A stretch of DNA of 64,000 nt from NCBI RefSeq assembly GCF_937958065.1, contig NZ_CALFXI010000002.1, positions 304,483 to 368,482 of the forward strand. The letters run 5' to 3'. Source of the DNA: an uncultured Steroidobacter sp. (GTDB lineage: Bacteria > Pseudomonadota > Gammaproteobacteria > Steroidobacterales > Steroidobacteraceae). Shown here piece by piece: positions 1-8,807 of this stretch; within the stretch, counting starts at the first letter, position 1; each line of letters opens with the position of its first letter. The position numbers and the translations under genes are program-made. The notes under the pieces are model-generated. The model made no database searches, was not told the DNA's origin, and saw only the letters and a program-made list of their open reading frames with translations.

Positions 1-600
1 GCGTTCGTCGTGAAGTATCGAACCCCCAGCGACAGGCACATGAAGGACAAGCGCGTCGGGCCGTTGCAGGATGCGCAGCAAGCAGTCGCATCGGTGCGGC
101 GTGATGCGGAAAAGTGGCAGATCGATCCGAAGCGCATCGGAGTCATCGGCTTCTCGGCGGGCGGACATCTTGCGGCGACTACGGGAACCCTGTTCAACAC
201 GCCCGTGCTGTCTCAATGGCGCAGCGCCGATGTGCGGCCCGACTTTCTGATGCTGATCTATCCCGTCATCACCTTCACTGAATCGACTGCGCACCAGGGA
301 TCGCGCCAACAATTGCTGGGCGCCACGCCGTCAGAGGCCGACATGAAACGGTTCTCGGCCGAGCTGGCGGTCACCCACGAGACGCCGCCGACGTTTCTGA
401 TCCACGCGGCGGACGACCAGACGGTGCCGGTCGCGAACAGCATCCTGTTCTTCCAGGCTTTGCAGGCTCGGAAGATTCCCGCGCAGCTCATGATCTATCC
501 GGCCGGCGGGCATGGGTATGGCCTCAACAATGCCACCACCGGCGACCGCTGGATCGAGCGTTGCCGTCAATGGCTGCAGAGCCAGGGCTGGATTTCGTAA
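1..600 (+). CDS. Alpha/beta-hydrolase (BD-FAE/acetyl-esterase type), 5' end outside window
   Basis: This is the C-terminal part of an alpha/beta-hydrolase of the family that includes BD-FAE and pectin or xylan acetylesterases. The reading frame is open to the first base of the window, so the true start lies upstream. Visible motifs are the nucleophile elbow GFSAGGH near positions 148-168, an acid-loop segment HAADDQTVP near 400-426, and the catalytic histidine in GGHGYG near 505-522. It ends 13 bases before the next esterase gene on the same strand and sits beside pectin-degradation genes. Removal of acyl groups from plant polysaccharide is therefore a reasonable but unproven role. No signal peptide can be judged because the N-terminus is missing. 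Confidence 0.85.
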   Translation, partial: AFVVKYRTPSDRHMKDKRVGPLQDAQQAVASVRRDAEKWQIDPKRIGVIGFSAGGHLAATTGTLFNTPVLSQWRSADVRPDFLMLIYPVITFTESTAHQGSRQQLLGATPSEADMKRFSAELAVTHETPPTFLIHAADDQTVPVANSILFFQALQARKIPAQLMIYPAGGHGYGLNNATTGDRWIERCRQWLQSQGWIS

Positions 601-613
601 CGGCGAGTTTCGG

Positions 614-2209
614 ATGACCCGCGAACGCTCGATGACTCGTCGCGAGTTGCTCGGCAGCTCCCTGATGCTGGCCGGCAGTTTGAGTTTGCCAGGCACCGTC
701 TACTCGAGCTCCGGCAAGAGCAGTGTCCTGGCAACGCGCGCCGGCAAAGTCGCGGGTATCAAAACGCAGGGCATTCATGTCTTCAAAGGCATTCCGTACG
801 GTGCGGATACTCGCAATACACGCTTCCTGCCGCCGCAGCCTCCCGTCGCATGGAAGAAGACGCGCGATGCTTCGAGCTACGGCCCATCGTGTCCGCAACC
901 TGGTTCTCGCGAGCAAATGGGCGAGGACTGCCTGGTGCTCAACGTCTGGACGCCAGGGTTGCGGGACGGCCGTAAGCGGCCCGTAATGGTTTGGTATCAC
1001 GGTGGTGAGTTCAGCAGCGGCTCTGGATCGAGCCCGCTGTACGATGGCACGCGGCTGTGTCAGCGCGGCGATGTCGTGGTGGTCACCGTCAATCATCGCT
1101 TGAACGTGTTCGGGCATTTGTATCTTGCGCGTCTCGCCGGACCGAAGTACGCGTCATCGGGCAACGTTGGCATTCTCGATCTGGTGCAGGCGCTAGCGTG
1201 GGTGCGCGATCACGCCGAAGCCATCGGCGGCGACCCGCAGCGGATCATGGTATTCGGCCAGTCGGGTGGCGGTGCGAAGATCGCGACGTTGATGGCGATG
1301 CCCGCTGCCAAGGGTTCTTTTCAACGGGCCGCGACCATGAGTGGTCAGCAGATCACTGCAGCCGGCCCGCGCGGCGCGACTCAACGTGCGCTGACGATTT
1401 TGGAAACGTTGCAGATTGCGCCGTCCGAGGTGGCCAGGTTGAACGACGTGCCTACCACCGATCTGGTCGCCGCGACTCGGGTCAACGATCCATCGATGGC
1501 TGGGCGCAATATCTACTTTGGTCCGGTACTTGATCACTCGACGCTGCCGCGGCATCCGTTCTATCCGGACGCTCCGCCGCTGGCCGCGGGCATTCCCATG
1601 ATCATCGGCAACACTCTGGATGAGACGCGTGCGTTCCTCGGCAACGAGCCCGGTGTGCACGAGCTGACTTGGGAAGCGTTACCCGAGCGTCTGCTGCCGC
1701 AATTGCATGTGGACATCCAACCGGAGTACGTCATTGCCGAGTACCGCAAGTTGTATCCGAACTATTCCGCGACCGAAGTGTTCTTCGCCGCGACGACGGC
1801 GGGGCGGTCGTGGCGGGGTGCTGTGATCGAAGCGGAGCTGCGCGCAGCGCAAGGCTCGCCCGCGTATGTGTATCAGTTGAACTATCGTTCGCCGCTCGAA
1901 AGAGGTCGTTACGGCGCGATGCACGGCATGGATATTCCGCTGGTCTTCGACAACATCGCTCAGCCCGGCTCGCTCTCCGGGAAAGACGCCGACACGCAGA
2001 AGGCGGCGGATCAGATGAGCGAAGCCTTCATCGCGTTTGCGCGTACTGGCAAGCCGGCGCACGCAGGCATTCCGGAATGGCATCCGTACGAGTTGCCGTC
2101 GCGCGCGACGATGGTGTTCGATGTGAGCTCACAGCTGGTCAACGATCCTCGGGGCGAGGAGCGGAAGCTGTTTGCGCAGGTGCCTTACATTCAGCGCGGC
2201 ACATATTGA
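614..2209 (+). CDS. Type-B carboxylesterase family protein, exported
   Basis: This 531-residue protein belongs to the carboxylesterase type B family (PF00135), serine hydrolases acting on carboxylic esters. The catalytic triad can be read as Ser217 in GQSGGG (the common form is GESAGG), Glu337 in LDETR, and His437 in MHGMD. The chosen ATG at 614 gives an N-terminus with TRRELLGSS followed by a hydrophobic stretch, which looks like a Tat-type signal, so periplasmic location is inferred. An in-frame ATG at 632 is also possible. The gene follows the partial hydrolase closely and probably shares its operon. It ends just before a strong hairpin. The substrate is unknown; ester groups on pectin-derived material would fit the context. 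Confidence 0.85.
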   Translation: MTRERSMTRRELLGSSLMLAGSLSLPGTVYSSSGKSSVLATRAGKVAGIKTQGIHVFKGIPYGADTRNTRFLPPQPPVAWKKTRDASSYGPSCPQPGSREQMGEDCLVLNVWTPGLRDGRKRPVMVWYHGGEFSSGSGSSPLYDGTRLCQRGDVVVVTVNHRLNVFGHLYLARLAGPKYASSGNVGILDLVQALAWVRDHAEAIGGDPQRIMVFGQSGGGAKIATLMAMPAAKGSFQRAATMSGQQITAAGPRGATQRALTILETLQIAPSEVARLNDVPTTDLVAATRVNDPSMAGRNIYFGPVLDHSTLPRHPFYPDAPPLAAGIPMIIGNTLDETRAFLGNEPGVHELTWEALPERLLPQLHVDIQPEYVIAEYRKLYPNYSATEVFFAATTAGRSWRGAVIEAELRAAQGSPAYVYQLNYRSPLERGRYGAMHGMDIPLVFDNIAQPGSLSGKDADTQKAADQMSEAFIAFARTGKPAHAGIPEWHPYELPSRATMVFDVSSQLVNDPRGEERKLFAQVPYIQRGTY

Positions 2210-2217
2210 GCCCTGCT

Positions 2218-2248
2218 GCCGGCTCGGAACTTCGGGTTCCGAGCCGGC
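2218..2248. terminator. Strong stem-loop between convergent genes
   Basis: A perfect 13-bp stem (arms 2218-2230 and 2236-2248) with a TTCGG loop lies between the convergent carboxylesterase and pectate lyase genes. It can act as a terminator on both strands, although neither side has a strong T tract; the + side is followed by a weakly T-rich stretch that already lies within the pectate lyase end. Confidence 0.7.
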
Positions 2249-2255
2249 GCGGAAC

Positions 2256-3563
2256 TCATTTCTTTTCGCGCGGCGTCATGTAACGCAGGTCCCAGTCCTT
2301 CTCGTCGAACTTCTGGCGCGTTTCCTTGTACGCCGGATAGCCGCCGACATCTTCTTCGCTGTCGATGATTTCGCCACGGCCTTCGATCGTGTCCGCGACG
2401 ATGCGTGCATCGATCGGATCGCGATCCCAGGGACGGGCACCGGCATTGAGAATCACGGCGTCCTGGACTTCGGCGGCGGGCAGCAGCTGAACGCCAAACG
2501 GCAGCGCCGGCTTGGCCATCGGAATGATCTTCGCCGCGGAATTCGTGTAACGGCCGAACTTCGGCAGGTCCTGCCCGGTCCAGTCCACTGCGATGTTGTC
2601 GGCTTCGTAATACTCCAGATCGCCAGAGCCGCCCAGCATGAACAGCGGCAGATTCGGCGGCGTCGACGGACCTCCGCGCAGCACATTGCCGATCAACGCC
2701 AGCCGGCCGTTCTGATACGGCTGGCCGCGCCACTCCTCGGCGATCAGGTTGTAATGCACGGCGCGCGGGCCCGGGTTATAGATCAGATTGTTGATCACCA
2801 TGCCATGCACGCCGCCTTTGAACAGCGGGTTGCGCTCGTGGTTGTGCGCGTACAGGTTGTTGATGATCAGGATGTCGCTGGCATTGTCATGGATCAGCGA
2901 GCCCTTGGAATGCTCGCCCTTGGCATGGGTCGAGTGGCGCAAGCCTTCCGCGATGATGTTGTTGCTGAAGGTGATGCTGTGGGAAGTACCCTTGCGCCAA
3001 TCCGCCACCGTCTTGCCAGTGAAGCGCGGTCCGGAGGCCGAGAGATTCTCGTCGACGGCCCAGGTCATGGAGCAGTGATCGACGATGACGTTGTAAGCGC
3101 CGACGGTCGAGAAGGCGTCGGGCTCCCAGCCTTTGCGCTTCTCGGCGCCGGCCGAACCGGTGCGCACGCGGATGTGCTGCACGATCACGTCATGAGTGAG
3201 CACGTCGATGCCGGTTCGGATCAGCGTGATGCCGGGCGAGGGGGCCGTCTGACCCGCGATCGTGAGAAACGGCTCTTTGATCTTGATCTCATGCTTCTGC
3301 ATGTCGATCACGCCGCCGACTTCGAACACCACGATGCGCGGACCCTTGGTTTCCAGCGCTTCGAGCAGCGAACCGGGGCCGGAGGCGTCGAGCGTGGTGA
3401 CGCGGATGATGCGTCCGCCGCGACCCCCCGGAGTTTGAGCGGCCGCACCCTGCGCGCCTGGAAAAGCCAGTAGATTGTCGGCCGCCGCCAGCGAGGTTGC
3501 CGCCGTTAACAATAACAGCAGCGAGCCCAATCTGGCGCGCAGCGACCATGGGTTGTTGTGCAT
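2256..3563 (-). CDS. Secreted pectate lyase (polysaccharide lyase family 1-like)
   Basis: The protein is 435 residues long and begins with a typical Sec signal peptide (positively charged start, long leucine-rich core, cleavage near SLAAA). The mature part opens with the AFPGAQGAAAQTPGGRGG type of segment that is characteristic of pectate lyases with a right-handed beta-helix. Repeated VIxxNLIYNP and ILIINNLYAHN strands further along fit the helix rungs. It should cleave polygalacturonate by beta-elimination outside the cytoplasm, giving unsaturated oligogalacturonides. The start at 3563 was chosen because it begins the signal peptide; upstream codons in frame lack protein-like character. It is divergent from the hydratase/TRAP operon, and the shared intergenic region carries a putative LacI operator. 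Confidence 0.9.
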   Translation of the reverse strand: MHNNPWSLRARLGSLLLLLTAATSLAAADNLLAFPGAQGAAAQTPGGRGGRIIRVTTLDASGPGSLLEALETKGPRIVVFEVGGVIDMQKHEIKIKEPFLTIAGQTAPSPGITLIRTGIDVLTHDVIVQHIRVRTGSAGAEKRKGWEPDAFSTVGAYNVIVDHCSMTWAVDENLSASGPRFTGKTVADWRKGTSHSITFSNNIIAEGLRHSTHAKGEHSKGSLIHDNASDILIINNLYAHNHERNPLFKGGVHGMVINNLIYNPGPRAVHYNLIAEEWRGQPYQNGRLALIGNVLRGGPSTPPNLPLFMLGGSGDLEYYEADNIAVDWTGQDLPKFGRYTNSAAKIIPMAKPALPFGVQLLPAAEVQDAVILNAGARPWDRDPIDARIVADTIEGRGEIIDSEEDVGGYPAYKETRQKFDEKDWDLRYMTPREKK

Positions 3564-3608
3564 GAGACCCCCTGAATCGAACTTGGTATGGCCGCGGTGG
3601 ATTGTAAA

Positions 3609-3622
3609 TGACACCGGTTTCC
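3609..3622. promoter_or_regulatory. Putative LacI-family operator in divergent promoter region
   Basis: The 14-mer TGACACCGGTTTCC is centred on ACCGGT, as is typical for LacI-family operators. The exact reverse complement occurs before uxaA at 10356-10369, and a one-base variant occurs before uxaC at 11678-11691. Here it lies between the pectate lyase start (3563) and the hydratase start (3707), so it could control both directions. The regulator encoded at 10461-11609 is the obvious candidate. Confidence 0.65.
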
Positions 3623-3706
3623 TATATACAGTTTTTCGCGTCTCGCGGGGCTGTCCGCGGCCGCTGCTATCGGAATTTAATGTTGTCGAAGGGGGAATGC
3701 TGCGAC

Positions 3707-4543
3707 ATGAGTAGCGCGGTGTTGCATGGAGTGCCGGCCAGCGGCGCTGAAATGATTGCCGAACAATTCGTCCGTGCGCGCCTGGCCGGACAATCGCTGC
3801 CTCAGTATCCGGGCACGGTACCCACCACACTGGCCGACGCTTATCGCTGCCAGGAGCTGGCCATCGATCGCTTCCCCGATCGCATCGTCGGTTGGAAAGT
3901 CGCGCGCATCGGCGCGGCATTTGCTCGACAATTTCCTGAAGAACGCCTGGTGGGGCCGGTATTCGCGCGCAACCTGCACATGGCGCGCGTCGGCCAGGTG
4001 GTCGAGTTTCCCTTGATCGAAGGCGGCTTTGGCGCGGTGGAAGCGGAGATCGTGCTGCGTGTCAGCGAAGATGCGCCGGCCAACAAGAAGACGTGGAGCA
4101 TCGATGAGGCTGCGGAGATGGTGCGGAGCTTTCATCTCGGTGTGGAAACCGCCGTCAGTCCGCTCGCGACTCTGAACGATCTGGGACCCGGCGCGGTCAT
4201 CTCCGATTTTGGAAACAACTGGGGCGTGGTGGTGGGCGCGAGCATCGGCGAATGGCGCTTCATCGAGGAGATCGTCGCACTGACGTTCATCGATGACGGT
4301 TTCGTGGGCCGCGGCACCGCGTTCATTCGACAAGGCGCCCTCGGTGCGCTCGCATTCGCATTGAGCAAGTGCGCCGAGCGTGGTCGTCCGCTGCGCGCCG
4401 GTGACTTCATCTCGACCGGTGCGATTACCGGCGTGCACGATATTCGCGTGGGGCAGCAGTCACGACATGTGTTCGAGGGCTGCGGCGAGATCGAGTGTCG
4501 CGGCGTTCGTGCCGGGCAGTATTTATCGGGCGCGGCGCGCTGA
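3707..4543 (+). CDS. 2-keto-4-pentenoate hydratase / fumarylacetoacetase-fold family protein
   Basis: This 278-residue protein resembles 2-keto-4-pentenoate hydratases (MhpD/HpcG type) within the fumarylacetoacetate hydrolase superfamily. Visible features are the GWKVA segment near residue 63, a metal-binding-like EAEIVLR stretch, the DFGNNWGVVVG segment and the ISTGAITG segment near the C-terminus. The ATG at 3707 is preceded by AAGGGGG. It is followed 5 bp later by the TRAP receptor gene, so it heads the transporter operon. In this context it probably acts on an acidic sugar derivative brought in by the TRAP system, but the substrate cannot be read from sequence. Enzymes of this fold also include decarboxylases and isomerases. 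Confidence 0.8.
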   Translation: MSSAVLHGVPASGAEMIAEQFVRARLAGQSLPQYPGTVPTTLADAYRCQELAIDRFPDRIVGWKVARIGAAFARQFPEERLVGPVFARNLHMARVGQVVEFPLIEGGFGAVEAEIVLRVSEDAPANKKTWSIDEAAEMVRSFHLGVETAVSPLATLNDLGPGAVISDFGNNWGVVVGASIGEWRFIEEIVALTFIDDGFVGRGTAFIRQGALGALAFALSKCAERGRPLRAGDFISTGAITGVHDIRVGQQSRHVFEGCGEIECRGVRAGQYLSGAAR

Positions 4544-4548
4544 TCGCC

Positions 4549-5526
4549 ATGAAGCGGCGCGAACTGTTGGTTGGTATCGGCGCGCTCTGTGCGACAGCCC
4601 GGCTGCCGGCTGCGTCGTCGAGCCCGATCATGACCGCTGCCGACGTGCACGTCGATGGCTATCCCACCGTGGAAGCGGTGCGTTGGATTGGCAAGAGATT
4701 GCAGCAGGAAACCAACGGCAGATTGAACATCCGCGTGTATCACGCGGGGCAGTTGGGACGCGAGTCGGACACCATCGACATGGCTCGCTTCGGCGCGCTC
4801 GACATCACTCGCGTCAATTTCGCCTCGCTCAACAATCCGTTTCCGATGACGCAGATTTTCTCGCTGCCGTATGTGTTCGAGTCGGTCGAGCACATGCGTC
4901 GGGCCGCCGATGGCGAGGCCGGCCGAGTGGTGCTGGAGAGTTTCGCGAAACGCGATCTGATTGGACTGGCCATCTACGATGCGGGCGCGCGCTCGTTCTA
5001 CAACACACGCCGGCCGGTGCACGAGCCGAAGGATTTGCACGGGCTGAAAATCCGAGTGCCACCCTCCGACATCTTCATCCAGCTTGCTCGTGCGCTCGGG
5101 GCGAATCCGACCCCGCTGCCGTTTGGCGAATCGTACTCGGCGCTGCAGACGCATTTGATCGAAGGCGCGGAGAACAACTGGCGTACCTTCCACACCAGTC
5201 GTCATTTCGAAGTGGCGCGCTACTGGTCGCATTCCATGCACTCGCATTCGCCAGAAGCGCTGCTGCTGTCCCGGCGGACGTTCGAGTCGTTACAGCCGTC
5301 GGATCGAGAGTTGCTGCTGGCCACCGCGCGTGAGTCCGTGCCGGTCATGCGTAAGTTGTGGGATCGAATGGATGGTGAATCGCGAGACATCGTACTCGCG
5401 GCGGGCGTGCAGGCGAACGACGTCGATGTGCCTGCCTTCCATCGCGCCGCGCGACCGTTGCTCGATCGGTACTTGCAGCGCCAGGGGCTCGGCGAGATCC
5501 ACGAACACATTCGAGCGGTGGCCTGA
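4549..5526 (+). CDS. dctP: TRAP transporter solute-binding protein, DctP family
   Basis: This 325-residue periplasmic receptor belongs to the DctP family of TRAP transporters. It begins MKRRELLVGIG, a short Tat-like or Sec-like signal, and has the expected segment GQLGRESDTIDMARFGALD early on. The later LHGLKIRVPPSDIF segment and the ALQTHLIEGAENNW segment match the part of DctP proteins that holds the substrate-binding arginine and the ligand-contacting loop. It starts 5 bp after the hydratase and is followed 3 bp later by dctQ. The genomic setting suggests that a hexuronate or a related acid is the ligand. Confidence 0.92.
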   Translation: MKRRELLVGIGALCATARLPAASSSPIMTAADVHVDGYPTVEAVRWIGKRLQQETNGRLNIRVYHAGQLGRESDTIDMARFGALDITRVNFASLNNPFPMTQIFSLPYVFESVEHMRRAADGEAGRVVLESFAKRDLIGLAIYDAGARSFYNTRRPVHEPKDLHGLKIRVPPSDIFIQLARALGANPTPLPFGESYSALQTHLIEGAENNWRTFHTSRHFEVARYWSHSMHSHSPEALLLSRRTFESLQPSDRELLLATARESVPVMRKLWDRMDGESRDIVLAAGVQANDVDVPAFHRAARPLLDRYLQRQGLGEIHEHIRAVA

Positions 5527-5529
5527 ATC

Positions 5530-6054
5530 ATGGTTGCAAATCAGCAAACCGGGATTGCTCCTGCCACGGCGCGGCTTGCTTCGGTGCTCGACAGGGTCGA
5601 TCGCGCAGCTCTCGTGGTCGCTTGTCTCGGCCTCGGCGGTATGGCGCTCGTGCAGGGCTGGCAGGTGTTCGCGCGCTACGTGCTGAATGACTCGCCGAGC
5701 TGGACCGAGCCGCTCGCCTTGCTGTGCATGAGCACGACCATGATGCTCGGCGCGGCCTGCGGCGTCCGTTCCAATCGCCACTTTGGATTTTTCATCCTGG
5801 TGGAAACGGCAAAGCCACGAGTGCGCGCGGTGCTGCTGACGATCACCAGCCTCATCGCCGCGGCTATCGGTCTGATGATGGCGGTCTGGGGCGCGAAAAT
5901 GGTGAGCGACGCCTGGGACTATCCCATCGCCGGCGCGCCGTTCCCGCAGGGCATCGCCTATCTGCCGTTGTGCATCGGCGGATTGTTGATTGCCATCTTC
6001 GCGGTGGAGAAGGTGTTGATCCGAGCTCCACACCAGGATCCGACGGCGGAGTAA
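5530..6054 (+). CDS. dctQ: TRAP transporter small permease, DctQ family
   Basis: This 174-residue protein has four predicted membrane segments, roughly at residues 33-52, 63-80, 98-120 and 143-162. It has the DctQ-type signature with WTEPLALLCMS after the first helix pair. It is the small membrane subunit that pairs with DctM and the periplasmic receptor. Only 3 bp separate it from dctP, and 7 bp from dctM, so the three are co-translated parts of one transporter. Confidence 0.92.
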   Translation: MVANQQTGIAPATARLASVLDRVDRAALVVACLGLGGMALVQGWQVFARYVLNDSPSWTEPLALLCMSTTMMLGAACGVRSNRHFGFFILVETAKPRVRAVLLTITSLIAAAIGLMMAVWGAKMVSDAWDYPIAGAPFPQGIAYLPLCIGGLLIAIFAVEKVLIRAPHQDPTAE

Positions 6055-6061
6055 GCGACCC

Positions 6062-7345
6062 ATGTCTATCGCCATCCTGTTCGGTTCGTTGGCGCTGCTG
6101 CTGCTGATCGGATTGCCGGTCGGCTTTGCGTTGATCGCGGCGTCGTTCGCGACGGTGTTGTATCTCGGTTTACCGCCGATCGTCGTGGCCCTGCAGACCG
6201 CGGCTGGTGCGAATGCGGCCTCGCTGATCGCGATTCCGCTGTTCATCTTTGCGGGCGAGATGATGATGCGCGGCGGTATTTCGGAGCGGCTGATCTCCTT
6301 TGCGTCGTCGCTGGTGGGGCACCTGCGCGGCGGCTTGGGGCAGGTGAACGTGCTTGCTTCGTTGTTCTTCGGCGGCGTGTCCGGATCGGCGATCGCCGAC
6401 GTCTCAGCCATCGGCGGCACGATGATTCCGCAGATGGTGAAGCGGGGCTTCGATCGTGACTTCGCAGTCAATGTTTCCATCACGGCGGCGCTGGTGGCAT
6501 TGCTCGTGCCGCCGTCTCACAACCTGATTCTGTACTCGGCGTCCGCCGGCGGCTCGATCTCGATTGCCGATCTGTTCGCGGCGGGCATCATTCCAGCGCT
6601 GCTGATGACGCTGGTGGTGATGTTCACGAGCTGGGCGATTGCACGCCGCCGGGGCTACGCGACCGAAGCCTTCCCCGGACTCAAAGAGATCTTCGTTCGA
6701 CTGGTGGCGGCGCTGCCGGGCCTGCTGCTGGTCGCTTTGATCTTCATCGGCATCCGCGCTGGCGTCTTCACCGCGGTAGAGAGCGCGGCGATCGCGGTGT
6801 TCTATGCCATCCTCGTGACCGGCCTGGTTTATCGGCGCCTCACCTGGCAGCACTTCCAGGAAACCTGCATGGGTGCCGTTCGCACCACCGGATTGATCCT
6901 GTTCGTGATCGGTGCCGCGGCATCCTTCGGCTGGTTGCTTGCTTATATGCAGGTGCCGTCCGCGGCGGTCGAAGCGCTCACCTCGGTGGCCGACAACAAG
7001 CACCTGATTCTGATCCTGCTGGTGGTGCTGCTGCTCGGCCTGGGCACGTTCATGGACCTCGCGCCCCTGATCATCATCTGCACGCCGATCTTCCTGCCGG
7101 TGGCCAAGGCCTTCGGCATCGATCCGGTGCACTTCGGCGTGATCCTGATTCTCAACGCCGGCATCGGCCTGATCACGCCGCCGGTGGGATCGGTGCTGTT
7201 CGTCGGCACGGCCATCGGCAAGATCAGCGTGACCCAGGCGCTGCGGACGATCTGGCCGTTCTATCTCGCAGCGCTCACCGTGTCGTTGATCGTCGTGTTC
7301 GTGCCTCAGCTGTCGCTGTGGCTGCCCGCGCTGCTCAAGCACTGA
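6062..7345 (+). CDS. dctM: TRAP transporter large permease, DctM family
   Basis: This 427-residue protein has about twelve hydrophobic segments and the DctM hallmarks: AIPLFIFAGEMM near residue 57, the GGVSGSAIADVSAIG glycine-rich stretch near 103, and a C-terminal NAGIGLITPPVG motif. It forms the sodium-coupled translocation channel of the TRAP system. Its end overlaps the convergent reductase gene by 11 bp, so there is no room for an intrinsic terminator between them. Confidence 0.93.
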   Translation: MSIAILFGSLALLLLIGLPVGFALIAASFATVLYLGLPPIVVALQTAAGANAASLIAIPLFIFAGEMMMRGGISERLISFASSLVGHLRGGLGQVNVLASLFFGGVSGSAIADVSAIGGTMIPQMVKRGFDRDFAVNVSITAALVALLVPPSHNLILYSASAGGSISIADLFAAGIIPALLMTLVVMFTSWAIARRRGYATEAFPGLKEIFVRLVAALPGLLLVALIFIGIRAGVFTAVESAAIAVFYAILVTGLVYRRLTWQHFQETCMGAVRTTGLILFVIGAAASFGWLLAYMQVPSAAVEALTSVADNKHLILILLVVLLLGLGTFMDLAPLIIICTPIFLPVAKAFGIDPVHFGVILILNAGIGLITPPVGSVLFVGTAIGKISVTQALRTIWPFYLAALTVSLIVVFVPQLSLWLPALLKH

Positions 7346-8807
7346 TCCCCGCGAGAGCCTCGCCAAGTTGGGCGGGACTCTCGACCGCAGCCAGGCGGGC
7401 ATATGCATTCTCGAGCGCCGCGCGGAATATCTGGTTCCGCGCCAGGTCGGCGTTGAAGACCTTTTCCAGGCCGAGAAAGAGCGACACGTCACCGGCAGCG
7501 TCGCCGCTACATCGATTCGCAAGCTCGCTGAGCTGAGCGGCGAGTGGGTCCATGATCTGACGCTGATCGCGCGTCATGCGACGAATGAAATGGAACCAGG
7601 CTGCGAGCGGCACGCACAGTCGGGCGACGGACCGGCCGGCCGCCAGATTTTCCGCGATGGTGGGCAGAATCCGGAACGGCAGCTTTTGCGAGCCGTCCCA
7701 CGCGATCTGCGACAACAAATGACGGATCGTCGGATTACGGAACCGACGCAACACGGCTTCGATGTACTGTTCCAAATCGAGTCCCTGCGGAGCCGCGAGC
7801 CCGGAGCGAATGTCTTCCATCATCATGCGACGAACGAAGCTGGCGAGTGCCTGGTCGCCCATTGCGGAAGAAACAGTCTCGTAACCGGCGAGGCTGCCTG
7901 TGTATGCCAGCGTCGAATGAGCGCCGTTCAACAGGCGCAGCTTGGCGCGCTCGAATCCCGCGACGTCATCAGTCACGGTCACGCCAACGGCGGCCCAGTC
8001 CGGCTGCGGTCCCCGCAGTGTGTTCTCGATCACCCATTGGCTGAAGAATTCACGCTGCACCGGCCATAAGTCTTCGACCCCGAGAGCATCTTTCACGCGA
8101 GCACGGAGCGCGTCATCGGTTGCCGGAGTGATGCTGTCCACCATGGTGCAGGGGAATGGCACTTCTTTCTCGACCCAGGGTGCGAGGCTGGGATCGTTCG
8201 ACCGGACAAACTCCAACACGGCGCGCCGCAGTCGATGGCCGTTGTCAGCGAGGTTGTCGCAGCTGATGACGTTGAACGGTTCCAGGCCGCGGTCATGGCG
8301 CAAGCGCAAGGCGCGGGCGAGGAATCCGACGAAGGTTTTCGGTGCTTCGAGATTCTTCAAGTCATGAGCGATATCGGGATGGGAGAAGTCCAATCCGCCT
8401 TCCTTGTTCAGGCAATAACCCTTCTCGGTGATGGTTGCGCTGACGATGCGTGTGGTCGGCGCAGTCATGCGCTCCAGCACAGCGCCCGGCGACTCCGGCG
8501 CGACCAGCACTTCCTTCACCGAGCCGATCACGCGGAAGGAAGATTGCTCATCGAGGATGGCGATCGTGTACAGGCCACCCTGCGGCGCGAGCGCGTCGCG
8601 CACACCGGTGCTGTGCAGAGAGACTTCGCAAATGCCCCAGCGCGGATCGGTATGCAGCACATCGTCGATGTAACAGGCCTGGTGAACGCGATGAAAAGCG
8701 CCCGGGCCGAAATGGACGATGCCGATGCTGACGGCGTTGCGGTCGTACGTGGGGATTCTCAGATCGCGGCTTCCCAGAATCGCGATCGACGCAAGCGATA
8801 AAGTCAC
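7335..8807 (-). CDS. uxuB: Mannitol-dehydrogenase family oxidoreductase, probable fructuronate/tagaturonate reductase
   Basis: This 490-residue protein of the polyol/mannitol dehydrogenase family carries the N-terminal NAD-binding segment GIVHFGPGAFHR and a C-terminal helical domain with the K-x5-N-x2-H type catalytic arrangement (KLRLLNGAHS). It would reduce fructuronate to mannonate or tagaturonate to altronate. The GTG start at 8807 overlaps the TGA of uxaA by 4 bp, showing translational coupling. Because it is coupled to altronate dehydratase and not to mannonate dehydratase, tagaturonate may be the real substrate, although the sequence reads more like UxuB than UxaB. The name is therefore tentative. 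Confidence 0.85.
   Translation of the reverse strand: MTLSLASIAILGSRDLRIPTYDRNAVSIGIVHFGPGAFHRVHQACYIDDVLHTDPRWGICEVSLHSTGVRDALAPQGGLYTIAILDEQSSFRVIGSVKEVLVAPESPGAVLERMTAPTTRIVSATITEKGYCLNKEGGLDFSHPDIAHDLKNLEAPKTFVGFLARALRLRHDRGLEPFNVISCDNLADNGHRLRRAVLEFVRSNDPSLAPWVEKEVPFPCTMVDSITPATDDALRARVKDALGVEDLWPVQREFFSQWVIENTLRGPQPDWAAVGVTVTDDVAGFERAKLRLLNGAHSTLAYTGSLAGYETVSSAMGDQALASFVRRMMMEDIRSGLAAPQGLDLEQYIEAVLRRFRNPTIRHLLSQIAWDGSQKLPFRILPTIAENLAAGRSVARLCVPLAAWFHFIRRMTRDQRQIMDPLAAQLSELANRCSGDAAGDVSLFLGLEKVFNADLARNQIFRAALENAYARLAAVESPAQLGEALAGISA

Noticed and set aside
2172..3473. Long open frame opposite the pectate lyase gene
   Set aside because: It is the antisense shadow expected in high-GC coding DNA. 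The minus-strand frame has a signal peptide and a clear family match.
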